Notes: generated by a model not told the origin, from the letters alone. A stretch of 64,000 nucleotides of DNA from Paludibaculum fermentans (GCF_015277775.1 NZ_CP063849.1:868001-932000); one strand, 5' to 3'. Counted from the first letter of the stretch, positions 1 through 8,694 are shown. Program-made: numbers and translations.

Positions 1-1
1 T

Positions 2-148
2 GGCCACAGCTACGAAGCTTCGTTCTTCTATTTCACGACTGCCTGCGCGCTGCTGCTGCTTGGGCCCGGCGCCTATTCCATAGACGGACTGTTCCTGCCG
101 CGTTTCGGCTTCGTCACCGGCCGTTCGGCGCATCCTCAAAACACTTAG
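2..148 (+). CDS. DoxX family membrane protein, C-terminal fragment
   Basis: The reading frame is open from the window edge to TAG at 146-148 and gives about 48 residues. It contains a hydrophobic helix (FTACALLLLGPGAYSIDGL) that matches the last transmembrane helix of DoxX proteins, where an LLLLGPG-[AS]-[YF]-S-[IL]-D motif is typical. The start lies outside the window. The next gene, a ring-cleaving dioxygenase, begins 11 nt downstream with AGGAGA between them, so the two are probably one transcript. In Bacillus the DoxX protein MhqP is encoded with dioxygenase MhqO in a quinone-stress operon, which supports both calls. Only the last helix is visible, so assignment to DoxX rather than another small membrane family is likely but not certain. 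Confidence 0.7.
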   Translation, partial: GHSYEASFFYFTTACALLLLGPGAYSIDGLFLPRFGFVTGRSAHPQNT

Positions 149-159
149 GAGAGATTTGC

Positions 160-1116
160 ATGGCTCCCTCCATCCTCGGCATCCACCACATCACCGCGAT
201 TGCCGGTGATCCCCAAAAGAACATCGACTTCTACACCGGGCTCCTGGGGTTGCGGCTGGTCAAAACCACAGTCAATTTTGACGATCCCGGCTCGTACCAC
301 TTCTATTACGGAGACGGCGTCGGCTCGCCCGGCACCATCCTGACCTTCTTCACCTGGCCGGGTGCTCGCCGTGGGCGCCACGGCACCGGACAGGTGACCA
401 GCACCGCCTTCGCCGTGCCCTTGGGTGCGCTGACTTACTGGGAGGATCGGCTGCGGTCCGCCAACGTCGAGATCCAGGCACGATCCGGGCGGCTGGGCCG
501 GCCGGTCCTGTCGTTCCTTGACGGCGACGGACTGAGCATCGAGTTGATCGAAGCTGAGAATCCGGATCCTGGCCGGGTATGGGCCGGGTCCTCCGTGCCC
601 TCGGAAACGGCAATCCACGGATTTCATAGCGCCACCATCTCCGCCGCTGACGCGCAGCCGACCATCGCGCTGCTGAAGGAGACAATGGGCTTCCGCACCA
701 CGGGCGAGGAAGGGAATCGGACAAGGCTGGAGGTCGCGGCCGGCGGCCCCGGCCAGAGCATTGACATCCTCTCCCTGCCTGCCGGTGATCCGGGACGAGT
801 GGCCGTTGGAACCGTACACCACATCGCCTGGCGAGCGCCCGATCCCGCGCAGCAGTTGGATTGGCTGCAGCTTCTCGACCGCGAAGGCTACAGCGTTTCG
901 CCCGTCATGGACAGGACCTATTTCCAATCGATCTACTACCGGGAGCACGGCGGCGTGCTGTTCGAAATCGCCACCGACCAACCTGGGTTTTCCGTTGATG
1001 AGGCGGTGGAGTCCCTGGGCTCCGAACTCAGGCTGCCGCCCTGGATGGAGCCTCAGCGGAGCATGATTGAACAGGTTCTGCCACCCATCGCTCGCCATCA
1101 GGGAGTGGTTGCATGA
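160..1116 (+). CDS. mhqO: Ring-cleaving dioxygenase, MhqO-like (VOC superfamily)
   Basis: This 318-residue protein has two vicinal-oxygen-chelate modules. Module one begins GIHHITAIAG (His9/His10). Module two carries TVHHIAWR (His220/His221) and GGVLFEIATD (Glu269), so a two-His/one-Glu iron site is visible. The family contains extradiol-type dioxygenases that open hydroquinones or catechols; MhqO of Bacillus and LinE-like enzymes are relatives. The start follows AGGAGAGATTTGC. The gene lies between a DoxX gene and an MhqD-like carboxylesterase, overlapping the latter by 4 nt (ATGA), so coupled translation is expected. The likely role is removal of quinone-type electrophiles. The exact substrate cannot be read from sequence. 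No MarR-type repressor gene is visible inside the window. Confidence 0.85.
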   Translation: MAPSILGIHHITAIAGDPQKNIDFYTGLLGLRLVKTTVNFDDPGSYHFYYGDGVGSPGTILTFFTWPGARRGRHGTGQVTSTAFAVPLGALTYWEDRLRSANVEIQARSGRLGRPVLSFLDGDGLSIELIEAENPDPGRVWAGSSVPSETAIHGFHSATISAADAQPTIALLKETMGFRTTGEEGNRTRLEVAAGGPGQSIDILSLPAGDPGRVAVGTVHHIAWRAPDPAQQLDWLQLLDREGYSVSPVMDRTYFQSIYYREHGGVLFEIATDQPGFSVDEAVESLGSELRLPPWMEPQRSMIEQVLPPIARHQGVVA

Positions 1117-1766
1117 CGGCCCAGGAGTTAGGTTTCCGCCATCGCTTTGTACCCGGCGTAAAGGGCGGCCCCCCGGTGACGCTGGTGCTGCTGCATGGCA
1201 CGGGGGGGACCGAAGACGACCTCATCAGCCTCGGCCGGGAGCTCCTGCCGGGGGCCGCCCTGCTGAGCCCGCGCGGCAAGGTACTGGAGAACGGGATGCC
1301 CCGCTTCTTCCGCCGCCTGGCGGAGGGCGTTTTCGATCAGAAGGATCTGGCGCTTCGCACCACCGAGCTCAGCCGGTTTGTCGAGGCCGCGAAGGAATCC
1401 TACGGCCTCCAGGACAACACCACGATTGCCGTCGGCTATTCCAACGGCGCCAATATCGCGGCCAGTGTGCTGCTGACGGTGCCTGGAGTGTTCCAGGGCG
1501 CCGTCCTGTTGCGGGCCATGGTGCCGTTCGTCCCTTCGGCCCCGCCTGACCTTCAGGGCGCTGCGGTTCTCCTGGCGGCCGGCGAGCGTGACCCAATCGT
1601 CGAAACAGGGAATACGGATCTGCTGCAGTCCATCCTGGATTCCGCCGGCGCGCAGGTGACTTTGTACCGGCATCCCGGCGGACACGAACTCGGGCACGAC
1701 GACCTGCTTGCCGCCCGGCGCTGGCTGGCCGGCTGGCTTGGGTCCCACGCGCAGGCAGCCGGTTAG
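1113..1766 (+). CDS. mhqD: Phospholipase/carboxylesterase family hydrolase, MhqD-like
   Basis: The 217-residue product is a compact alpha/beta hydrolase without a signal peptide. The nucleophile elbow is GYSNGAN (Ser110), the acid is Asp160 in AGERDPIVE, and the base is His191 in HPGGHELGHDD. An oxyanion-hole segment LLHGTGGTEDD lies near the N-terminus. This matches the abhydrolase_2 group that includes MhqD of Bacillus. The start ATG overlaps the dioxygenase stop by 4 nt. It probably acts on ester or adduct intermediates of the same detoxification route. Its last codons overlap the convergent stop codon of the next gene by 4 nt. Confidence 0.85.
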   Translation: MTAQELGFRHRFVPGVKGGPPVTLVLLHGTGGTEDDLISLGRELLPGAALLSPRGKVLENGMPRFFRRLAEGVFDQKDLALRTTELSRFVEAAKESYGLQDNTTIAVGYSNGANIAASVLLTVPGVFQGAVLLRAMVPFVPSAPPDLQGAAVLLAAGERDPIVETGNTDLLQSILDSAGAQVTLYRHPGGHELGHDDLLAARRWLAGWLGSHAQAAG

Positions 1767-2623
1767 TTCAGGGTTGCCAGGAATTCCTTCAATGTGGCCA
1801 GGGCCATTGGTTTGTTCTCCCGCCGGACGTTGTGGCCCGCGCCGTCGATGTGAACAATTCTCCCCTTGGGGAGCAACGCGGCGGCTTCCTCATTCTGCTT
1901 GCGGAGGTCGCCCTGTGCATCGGCCTTCAGGATCAGAGTGGGCGCGGTAATCTTCGGCAGGATCTCGCTCATCGGCGGACGTCCTGCCGTGGCAACCAGC
2001 GTCGTGGCTGGATGGTGCCTCCGCTTGGAGGGCGCCCACAACCGGCATTCCTCCTCGCCCCACTTGGGCGAGTTCTTCGTGCAGTCGGCCGTCAGCTCTT
2101 CCAGCGACATGTTGTTGCGCTGGATCATCTTCTGAATCCGTTCTTCGGGGGTGCCTTGAGCCGAGCCAGGCGGCGGCGTCCCCGGCCTGCGCGGCAGCAG
2201 CCCCGGATCCTCCAGGATCACCGCCTTCGGGACATCAGGGTACCTCGAAGAAAACCACGCCACGGAACTGCTGCCCATGGAGTGGCCCATCAGAATCGGC
2301 TTCACCAGCTTCAGTTCCCGAATGAAGGCAGCCAGGTCTTCCACCTGGGCGTCGGCGCCGTCGCCCACCTTGGGCGGGTCGGTCAGACCGTGCCCGCGCG
2401 CATCCACCAGGTAAATGTCGTAACCGGCCGTGAGTTCCTTCGCGAGACCAGTCCAGCAAAGGCCGTCATCAGACGATCCATGAGCGAAAATCATTGCCGG
2501 CTTGCCCGGATTGGCGGCATGCCAGTAGTGGATACGGATCCCATTGCCGTACACATACGAATCCGTCCAACCTGCCACCGGAGCAGCCTGAAGCATCAGG
2601 GCAAGCGCAAAGGCAGAGAACAT
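1763..2623 (-). CDS. Secreted alpha/beta hydrolase
   Basis: The 286-residue protein begins with a Sec signal peptide (MFSAFALALMLQAAPVAG) and continues as an alpha/beta hydrolase of the abhydrolase_1/6 type. HGSSDDG forms the oxyanion loop, GHSMGSSSVAW holds the nucleophile near residue 117, and DGAGHNVRRE near the C-terminus holds the catalytic His. A short variable cap with a low-complexity RRPGTPPPG segment lies between. Substrate is unknown; relatives include haloperoxidase-like and epoxide-hydrolase-like enzymes. The gene runs against the mhq-like module, and the two stop codons overlap. Upstream (2624-2704) is a short spacer before the next minus-strand gene. Confidence 0.75.
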   Translation of the reverse strand: MFSAFALALMLQAAPVAGWTDSYVYGNGIRIHYWHAANPGKPAMIFAHGSSDDGLCWTGLAKELTAGYDIYLVDARGHGLTDPPKVGDGADAQVEDLAAFIRELKLVKPILMGHSMGSSSVAWFSSRYPDVPKAVILEDPGLLPRRPGTPPPGSAQGTPEERIQKMIQRNNMSLEELTADCTKNSPKWGEEECRLWAPSKRRHHPATTLVATAGRPPMSEILPKITAPTLILKADAQGDLRKQNEEAAALLPKGRIVHIDGAGHNVRRENKPMALATLKEFLATLN

Positions 2624-2704
2624 CGGAGTCTCCTTTTCCGGCCATCATAATATCGGAGTTCCGGTGCCAGGATGACCTCGCCAGCCGCCACCGCTCGCAC
2701 GCTG

Positions 2705-4579
2705 TTAAGGTGCCAGGCGCACGCTGCGCCTCACCTGCTGGTAGGCTGCGAGCGGCCGAAGCCTGTCGAAGGCCGGTTCGGCATCCAGGAAGAGCATGTC
2801 GGACTCGTGCGCGTCGACGCCCTGCTTCAACTCCGCAATGGCCTGTTCGGGCTCGTTCAGCGCGGTGAGCAGCAGCGCGCGGTGAACGTGCACAACGGGC
2901 TGCCTGGCGAGCTCGTTGAGGGTCGTCCGCGCCCGCGCGGGTTGCCCCGCACGGGCGAGCGCGGCTCCATAGCGCGCCAGGATTTCCGAAGATCGCGCCT
3001 GCGTTCGAAGCGCGGTTTCCAGCTCGGCCAGCGCCTCGCGGTGGCGGCCCAGCGCGGACAGCACCGTCCCGCGCAGGAAGTGAGCGCTGCCGGACCGCGG
3101 CGTCACCGCCAGCAACTGGCTGGTCTCCTGCAATGCCTCTTCATACCGGCGGGCGGCGTACAGGATGACGCCGTAGTCGTTGGTCGCACTCATGGTAACC
3201 GGGTCCAACTCGCGGGCGAGAGAGATCTGGTCGATCGCCTCGGCATGCCGGGCGCGGCTCATCAGAAAGATCGCGTACGACTGGTGGGTCCGTGCAATCC
3301 CCGGAGCCGACTGCAGCCCCTTGCGCAGGTAGGTCTCCGCTGCCTCAGGATTCCAGTCGATGATCATGGCGATGCGGCCCCGCAAGGACGCCGCCTCCGG
3401 CAGTCCTGGATCCAACTCGAGGGCGATATCCGCTTCGCGGCGCGCCGCGTCAAAATAGCCTTGGGCACTGGCTTCCGCGTGGAATCCCTGGGAGAGGTAG
3501 GCGTCGCCCAGGGCTGCGTGGGCGCGCGCGTGGTGAGGGTCCAGCTGGACTGTCTGCTCGAAGAGTTGCCTGGCTTTCGGGACACCGCCTTCTGCCGTCC
3601 TCGACCGGAAGTACAGGCCGCGCAGGTACAGTTCGTGCGCATCGGTCAGCTTCTTCGATCGCTCTTTTCCTGGTGTTTGCCCGCGTAAGGACTCTGTCAG
3701 CGGCAATGAGAGTGCCTGCAGAATGGCGACGGCAAAGGACTCCGGCACGGCCTCGAGGTCGGCGACGGTCACGCTGAGGTGCTCTGACCAGATGTAGAAA
3801 CCCTTCTTTGCATCCAGCAGCCGCGCGGTGACCGACCAGGCGTCCTTCTGTTGGGGGCCGGCGTGGCGCAACGAACCGACGACAATGTATCCGGCATGCG
3901 CCGCCTGGGCGCGCTTCTGCAGTTCCACCGTCGATTCGGGATCACGGCCGGCAAATGCAGGCAGCGACACCACGCGCAGCGACTGCGACCGGGCCAGCAG
4001 AGCCGTCAGCTCCTCGGTCAATCCGAGAGCGACATACTCGTTCCCGGCATCTCCGCTCAGATTCAGGAAGGGCAGCACACCCACAGTGAGCGGCGAGCCG
4101 AAGGGGCGCCAGGAGAGAGCCAGCCATCCGGCGCAGCAGGCCAGGCCCAGGGAGGCGGCCGCCACGATGAGCCAAGTCCTCACCCGGGAGCGGGCAGGAA
4201 CCGGGACGGCCTGCTCCTCCACCCGGAAATCGAAGTTCGGGACATACTGCCCCCGGGGGATGGTGATCAACAGTTCATCCGCCTGGCCTTCGGCCTCGTA
4301 GTAGTGCGCCATCCGGATGCGCAGGTTTCGCATCTGGACCCGCACCAAAGCGTCGGACTGCGGATCCCAGGTCGCCTCGCGGTGGAAAACGCCCACGCCG
4401 ATCAATGATTCCTTGAGATGGCCGCCGTGGCCCGCCAACGTTTCCTCAATCAGCCACGAGAGCAAGGTGCGCAGCCGTTCCGTATCGGCAAAGGCCGCCG
4501 AGTTCAGGATCCGGTGGACCTGGCTCCGCACTTGGGCGGATGTGGGCGGAGTGCTCCGGGATGGCTGTTCGGCAAGCAT
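2705..4579 (-). CDS. Winged-helix/TolB-like/TPR transmembrane regulator
   Basis: The 624-residue protein has three parts. Residues about 15-120 resemble the N-terminal DNA-binding-like domain found in many Acidobacteria TPR proteins (VRSQVHRIL, LRTLLSWLIEETLAG, VGVFHR, ALVRVQMRNLRIRMAHYY, IPRGQYVPNF). A single transmembrane helix lies near residues 137-157 (TWLIVAAASLGLACCAGWLAL). Then follow a TolB-N/FlgO-like domain (VGVLPFLNLSGD, LGLTEELTALLARS) and at least six TPR-like repeats to the C-terminus. CadC-type adenylate-cyclase-like regulators share this order. It probably senses or scaffolds outside the membrane and binds DNA inside, but no ligand can be named. The start ATG is preceded by a GGAGGC stretch (AGGAGGCAGCCGCC). 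Confidence 0.7.
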   Translation of the reverse strand: MLAEQPSRSTPPTSAQVRSQVHRILNSAAFADTERLRTLLSWLIEETLAGHGGHLKESLIGVGVFHREATWDPQSDALVRVQMRNLRIRMAHYYEAEGQADELLITIPRGQYVPNFDFRVEEQAVPVPARSRVRTWLIVAAASLGLACCAGWLALSWRPFGSPLTVGVLPFLNLSGDAGNEYVALGLTEELTALLARSQSLRVVSLPAFAGRDPESTVELQKRAQAAHAGYIVVGSLRHAGPQQKDAWSVTARLLDAKKGFYIWSEHLSVTVADLEAVPESFAVAILQALSLPLTESLRGQTPGKERSKKLTDAHELYLRGLYFRSRTAEGGVPKARQLFEQTVQLDPHHARAHAALGDAYLSQGFHAEASAQGYFDAARREADIALELDPGLPEAASLRGRIAMIIDWNPEAAETYLRKGLQSAPGIARTHQSYAIFLMSRARHAEAIDQISLARELDPVTMSATNDYGVILYAARRYEEALQETSQLLAVTPRSGSAHFLRGTVLSALGRHREALAELETALRTQARSSEILARYGAALARAGQPARARTTLNELARQPVVHVHRALLLTALNEPEQAIAELKQGVDAHESDMLFLDAEPAFDRLRPLAAYQQVRRSVRLAP

Positions 4580-4734
4580 GGCGGCTGCCTCCTGACGTCG
4601 CCTCAGGGCGGCCCGAATGTTAAATGCACGCGAGCACGTGACGGCAAATAGCTGAGCCAGTGTGCCTTATGGCAATTTACCGTTAATCGGATCCAAAACA
4701 CTAGTAATCTTGCTACGCGAGCAGTAGTATACAC

Positions 4735-4960
4735 CACGTGCAGTAACACACGTGACCCCGGGTCGTGCTGCTGGCATGAACGTGAAGGAGCCGGTCAAGG
4801 CCGGCCGGAGGAACACGCTGGCGGACATAGCGCATGGGCGCATACGGGGTGCCGCGAGGGACTTGGCGGCGCCCGGCTAGAGGACCGGAGGGTGCGACAA
4901 TCCGCACTGTGGGGAGATCAATTCCTGGTGCGAGAAGTCCAGGAGGGGACTCTCCGGTCC
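4735..4960. ncRNA. Candidate multibranched structured RNA or leader (unclassified)
   Basis: The 4580-4985 spacer between fliM and the TPR gene holds no convincing gene but many nested inverted repeats. A perfect 9-bp outer stem (4882-4890 with 4952-4960, GGACCGGAG/CTCCGGTCC) encloses two hairpins: GTGCG/CGCAC at 4892-4896/4903-4907 and TCCTGG/CCAGGA at 4923-4928/4939-4944. This makes a three-way junction. Upstream are GGGCGC/GCGCCC (4836-4841/4869-4874), GCCGG/CCGGC (4790-4794/4801-4805) and two CACGTG palindromes (4735-4740, 4749-4754). On the minus strand this would be the 5' leader of the TPR gene, with a possible -10 TATACT at 4726-4731. I do not recognise an Rfam family; strand is undecided. 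Confidence 0.3.
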
Positions 4961-4985
4961 CGAATGTTCCTGAGCCGCAAGAGTG

Positions 4986-5951
4986 TCATTCCTCAGATTG
5001 GTCCGCCATGATGTGAAAAGCCCGCTTTCTGCCTGTGTTCACGATGCGTCCATTGAACTTGAGCGCCCCGTTGACCAGCAGATTCACCGGCCGGTTCACC
5101 GGGAAGTCAAACTCCACGACATCGTCTGGTTGGAGCCCCAGCATCTGTTCCACGGTCAGGGACGGCCCCTGGAGCCTCGCATCGAACTTCAGTTGGGCCG
5201 GCTTGATCAGCCGCAGGATGCGCGCCTGCTCCTCCTCGGTCGACTCCGACTTTCGCACCGACCACTGCTGGTCGAACTTCTGCCGCAGCATCTTAATGAT
5301 GATGGAAGGGATCCCAAGGTTCATCATCCCTGCCACTTCGCCGATGCGGATCTCCATGCCGACGGTGACCACCGCCTCGTTGGGCGCTAAGATCTGCAGC
5401 AGTTGCGGCTCTGTCTCATGCGCTTCGATGGCGAAGTTGATCTGTGAGATCGGCGACCAGGCTTCGCGCAGGTCGTGCAGGATAATCCTGAACAGCCCGT
5501 CCAGGATCGACTGTTCGATCTCCGTGATCTCGCGTGTGACCTTGTAGGGCGTCTTGCCGCTGCCGCCCAGCAGCATTTCCAGGATGGGAAAGACCATCGT
5601 GGGGTTCAGTTCCAACACGGCATTGCCGTCGAACGGGCGCATGCTGAGGCTGACGATACAGGTTGGCGCCGGCAGGCACTGCGAGAACTCGAGGAACGAC
5701 AACTGCTCCACCGAGATCAGGTTGACCATGACGTACGCCCGCAGATAGGCGGATAGGCTCGAGGCCAGAGACCGCGCGAAGTTGTCGTGCAACAGGTGGA
5801 TGGCACGCAACTGGTCTTTGGCGATACGGTCCGGCCTGCGGAAGTCGTAAGGCTGCGCCTTCCGTGCCGGATCCTCCTCATTCGTGGTCCCTTGCAGGTT
5901 CCGAAATACACTATCGATTTCGTCCTGGCTCAACAGGCGGTCCGAGGCCAT
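4986..5951 (-). CDS. fliM: Flagellar motor switch protein FliM
   Basis: The 321-residue protein has the full FliM order. An N-terminal CheY-binding motif is seen as LLSQDEIDSVFRNL. A middle CheC-like domain carries PMVF-type features (LNPTMVFPILEMLLGGSG, LEFSQCLPAPTCIVSL, LDGLFRIILHDLREAW). A C-terminal SpoA/FliN-like domain follows (LKFDARLQGPSLTVEQMLGLQPDDVVEFDFP). It forms the C-ring that sets motor rotation together with FliG and FliN. Length and domains are normal, so it appears functional. No other flagellar or chemotaxis gene is in the window, so this copy stands alone. The start is preceded closely by GAAAGGGT. Confidence 0.92.
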   Translation of the reverse strand: MASDRLLSQDEIDSVFRNLQGTTNEEDPARKAQPYDFRRPDRIAKDQLRAIHLLHDNFARSLASSLSAYLRAYVMVNLISVEQLSFLEFSQCLPAPTCIVSLSMRPFDGNAVLELNPTMVFPILEMLLGGSGKTPYKVTREITEIEQSILDGLFRIILHDLREAWSPISQINFAIEAHETEPQLLQILAPNEAVVTVGMEIRIGEVAGMMNLGIPSIIIKMLRQKFDQQWSVRKSESTEEEQARILRLIKPAQLKFDARLQGPSLTVEQMLGLQPDDVVEFDFPVNRPVNLLVNGALKFNGRIVNTGRKRAFHIMADQSEE

Positions 5952-6049
5952 ACCCTTTCACTATCGGCCTCGACTCCGTCCACAAACATGAAGGATCTTT
6001 CCGTATCACCTAAGCGCTGCGAGCTATTCACCGGAGTAGCCCAGACTCG

Positions 6050-8683
6050 TCACTTCAGGTCGCGCACCACCCGCAAGCCAATGTAGTCCGGACGCGCCTT
6101 CGTGGTGGTCTTTGAGTCGGCGGGCCGGTCGGCGCTGCCGCCCAGGGCCACGGTGGACCCATCTTTCTTCGTGACCCACTCCGCCACGTTGCCGCCGAGG
6201 TCAAATAGCGGATCCTCCCCACTGCCCGTAAAGCTGCCCACCGGCCGCAACAGGGAACCCGGAGCCATGCCTTCAATCAGCGAACTCAGCCGCGCCTCGT
6301 CGTCGGCGTTCACCGTATAGCCGGCCCAATGGTCGAGTGTATTCTCGCTCTTCGACCGGGTCAGCAGCGAGCCCAACTCCTCCTCCGTGCCGAGCCGGTA
6401 ATTCTGCCCCGTCTGTTTTGAGAGCCAGGCGCAATAGGCCTTCGCCTGGTCGGCCGTGATGCCGCCGGCCGGATAGGCCTCGGTGCCCGGAGCCACTTGG
6501 TAGGAATTCTCGAACGCCTGGAACTGGCCCCGAGTGACCTCGAAGCGGCCAATCGCAATCGCGCCCCGCTCGACGGTTTCCGGCGTCCGCGGCAGGCTCT
6601 TTGTCTTGAGCAGCGCCGCCAGGGCGGACTCCGGCTTGAGCGCCTCATTCGTGTCGCTTGCGATCCCGAAAAGGTACTTGTCGAACCAGGCCAGTTCCTC
6701 CTCCACCTTGCGGCGCTGGTGCACATACTTGCGCGGACCGTGCGCCTCACCGGGGAAGAGGATGAACTTCACGTCCGCCTGCCCGTAGTGCTGCAACGCC
6801 CGGTAGTGCTGCCAGCCCTGCTCCGTCGGCACCTGCTTGTCTTCCGTGCCGAAGAAGATGATCGTCGGCGTTTTGACCTTGTCCATGCGGTACAACGGCG
6901 ACTTGCGGATATACAACTGCGGATCGTCCATCGGCGTCTTGCCCAGGTAGTACTGCTCGAAGGAATCGCCGAATACGGCGTTGCCCCAGTCGCTGGACCA
7001 GTTCACATCCCCCGCACCGGCGCCGGCTACTTTATACCGCGTGGTGCGCGTCGTGAGCTCGATGGTGATAATCGACCCGTTCGACCACCCCATCACGCCC
7101 ATCTTGTCGGGATCGATGATGCCTCGCGCGATCAGGGCATCGACACCCTTCTCGACGTCGATCCACTCCAGGTCGTTGTACTTGCCGCCGGAGATCGACT
7201 CGCCCCACTTCAGCCCGTAATTCGACGAGCCATGGTAGTTCGGCTTGAACAGGAACGCTCCGCGTTGGGCGTACAGTTGGTGTGGATAGCCCATCGACTC
7301 GTTAAAGGCGTAGGGGTCGTGGCCGTGCGGCCCGCCGTGGATCATCACCACCAGCGGGTACTTCTTGCCCGGTGTGTAATTGTGCGGGTAGTAGAGAATC
7401 CCCTCCACCTGCTCGTCCTGGGCGCCTTTCCACGTCACCAGTTCAGTCTTGGCGATGGGCTTCTTCTTCCACTCGGAGTTCGGCTCGAGAAAGGTCCTGG
7501 GCTCTACAAAGCGGGCGCCATCCAGCTTCGCCAGCATCCACTTCGCGGGTTCGCCCGAGGTCGAAGTGGTGTAGACGATCTGCTGGCCGTCCTTCGTGAC
7601 CGTCACGGCATGCACGTTCTCTGTGTCGATCCAGGTCCTGGTCCAGGTATCGCCCGTGCGCGTGAAGCGGGCCGCACGGTTCCGCGCCCCATTGGCGAGC
7701 AGCGCCACGAAGCCGTCCGGGGTCAGGCTCACGCCCGAACTCAGCCCATTCTCCCAGCCCACGTCCACCTTGGTGACCTTCGACGCGGCGACATCGTAGT
7801 AGTAGAGCAGGTTCACCGAAGCGTTGTAGAGATAGGGGTGCGTCGTGTACGGGGCGGAGAAGTAGAAGCCTTTGCTGTCGCCGGTCCAATCGAACTCGCG
7901 CGGCAGCACCTTGCCATCCGCGAAGAGCTGCGTACTCCTGCCGGACTTCAGGTCGTGCAGGAACGTCACCGGCTTCACTTTCTGGTCGTAGATCTCGGCC
8001 AGGCTGCGGTTGTGCAGCGTTACCGCCCAGGCTCCATCCGGCGAGGCGAAGACGGACGTGATGCGGTCTGTATTCGTCGTCAGCCGGGTGGACTTCGAGC
8101 CCTTCACCTCAAACCGGAACAGCCGCACCGGCGGGGCGTGCTTTTCATCGTCCACCACCTGGGAGGTGTCTTTGCGCTCCTTCACTTTCTGGTCGTAAAG
8201 CGAGGGATCCTCGGGCGCGGCGATCAGCAGCGTATCGTTGTCCAGCCACTCAAACGTGCGGACACCCTTCTCGAACTTGGTGACGGACCAGGGCTCACCG
8301 CCGGCCAGGTTCAGGAACCAGACCTGCAGCCCGCCCGACGCCGCGTCGGCCGGAGCTTCACCGGCAGCCGGAGGCTTCCGCGAGGTCAGGAACGCGATCC
8401 GCTTGCCATCGGGAGAGATCCTCGGACTGCTCTCGCTGTCATTGCCCCGCGTGAGCTGAACCTCTTCGAGATCGCCCAGGCGCTTCAGGTAGAGGTGCGA
8501 AACCGCCTCGCCCTTCTCCTTGTCCACACGGGACTTCACATAGACGGCCACCTTGCCGTCGCGGGAGAGTTCCAGGCCGGAGGCCCGCTCCTGCAGCAGT
8601 ATATCGTCGACAGTCCATTTCTCGGCGGCTGAAAGCAGCGACACCACGGCCAGACCAACCAGAAGAATCCGCATGGTGTTCAT
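6050..8683 (-). CDS. Secreted S9 family peptidase fused to a formylglycine-enzyme-like (SUMF1) domain
   Basis: The 877-residue protein starts with a signal peptide (MRILLVGLAVVSLLSAA; the ATG at 8674 would also fit). A seven-bladed-propeller-like region follows (repeats such as SPRISPDGKRIAF, FASPDGAW, SLTPDGFVALL), then a prolyl-oligopeptidase catalytic domain with GWSNGS (Ser near 534), EDKQVP (Asp near 613) and GEAHGPRKY (His near 647). Residues about 700-877 are a separate FGE-sulfatase/SUMF1-like domain (IGRFEVTRGQFQAFE, YCAWLSKQTGQNYRLGTEEEL, DLGGNVAEWV, YIGLRVVRDLK). That domain lacks the C-terminal cysteine pair of true formylglycine-generating enzymes, so it is probably a non-catalytic binding or stability module. 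The protein likely degrades peptides in the periplasm or outside the cell. Confidence 0.85.
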   Translation of the reverse strand: MNTMRILLVGLAVVSLLSAAEKWTVDDILLQERASGLELSRDGKVAVYVKSRVDKEKGEAVSHLYLKRLGDLEEVQLTRGNDSESSPRISPDGKRIAFLTSRKPPAAGEAPADAASGGLQVWFLNLAGGEPWSVTKFEKGVRTFEWLDNDTLLIAAPEDPSLYDQKVKERKDTSQVVDDEKHAPPVRLFRFEVKGSKSTRLTTNTDRITSVFASPDGAWAVTLHNRSLAEIYDQKVKPVTFLHDLKSGRSTQLFADGKVLPREFDWTGDSKGFYFSAPYTTHPYLYNASVNLLYYYDVAASKVTKVDVGWENGLSSGVSLTPDGFVALLANGARNRAARFTRTGDTWTRTWIDTENVHAVTVTKDGQQIVYTTSTSGEPAKWMLAKLDGARFVEPRTFLEPNSEWKKKPIAKTELVTWKGAQDEQVEGILYYPHNYTPGKKYPLVVMIHGGPHGHDPYAFNESMGYPHQLYAQRGAFLFKPNYHGSSNYGLKWGESISGGKYNDLEWIDVEKGVDALIARGIIDPDKMGVMGWSNGSIITIELTTRTTRYKVAGAGAGDVNWSSDWGNAVFGDSFEQYYLGKTPMDDPQLYIRKSPLYRMDKVKTPTIIFFGTEDKQVPTEQGWQHYRALQHYGQADVKFILFPGEAHGPRKYVHQRRKVEEELAWFDKYLFGIASDTNEALKPESALAALLKTKSLPRTPETVERGAIAIGRFEVTRGQFQAFENSYQVAPGTEAYPAGGITADQAKAYCAWLSKQTGQNYRLGTEEELGSLLTRSKSENTLDHWAGYTVNADDEARLSSLIEGMAPGSLLRPVGSFTGSGEDPLFDLGGNVAEWVTKKDGSTVALGGSADRPADSKTTTKARPDYIGLRVVRDLK

Positions 8684-8694
8684 TGTAAACAGAG

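Noticed and set aside
4713-4907. A 64-codon minus-strand frame in the fliM-TPR spacer, encoding an Arg/Pro-rich peptide
   Set aside because: No ribosome binding site, no recognisable family, and it lies across the perfect stems proposed as structured RNA.
6497-8632. A 711-codon plus-strand frame opposite the S9 peptidase gene
   Set aside because: Antisense to clear catalytic motifs; no start signal or domain.
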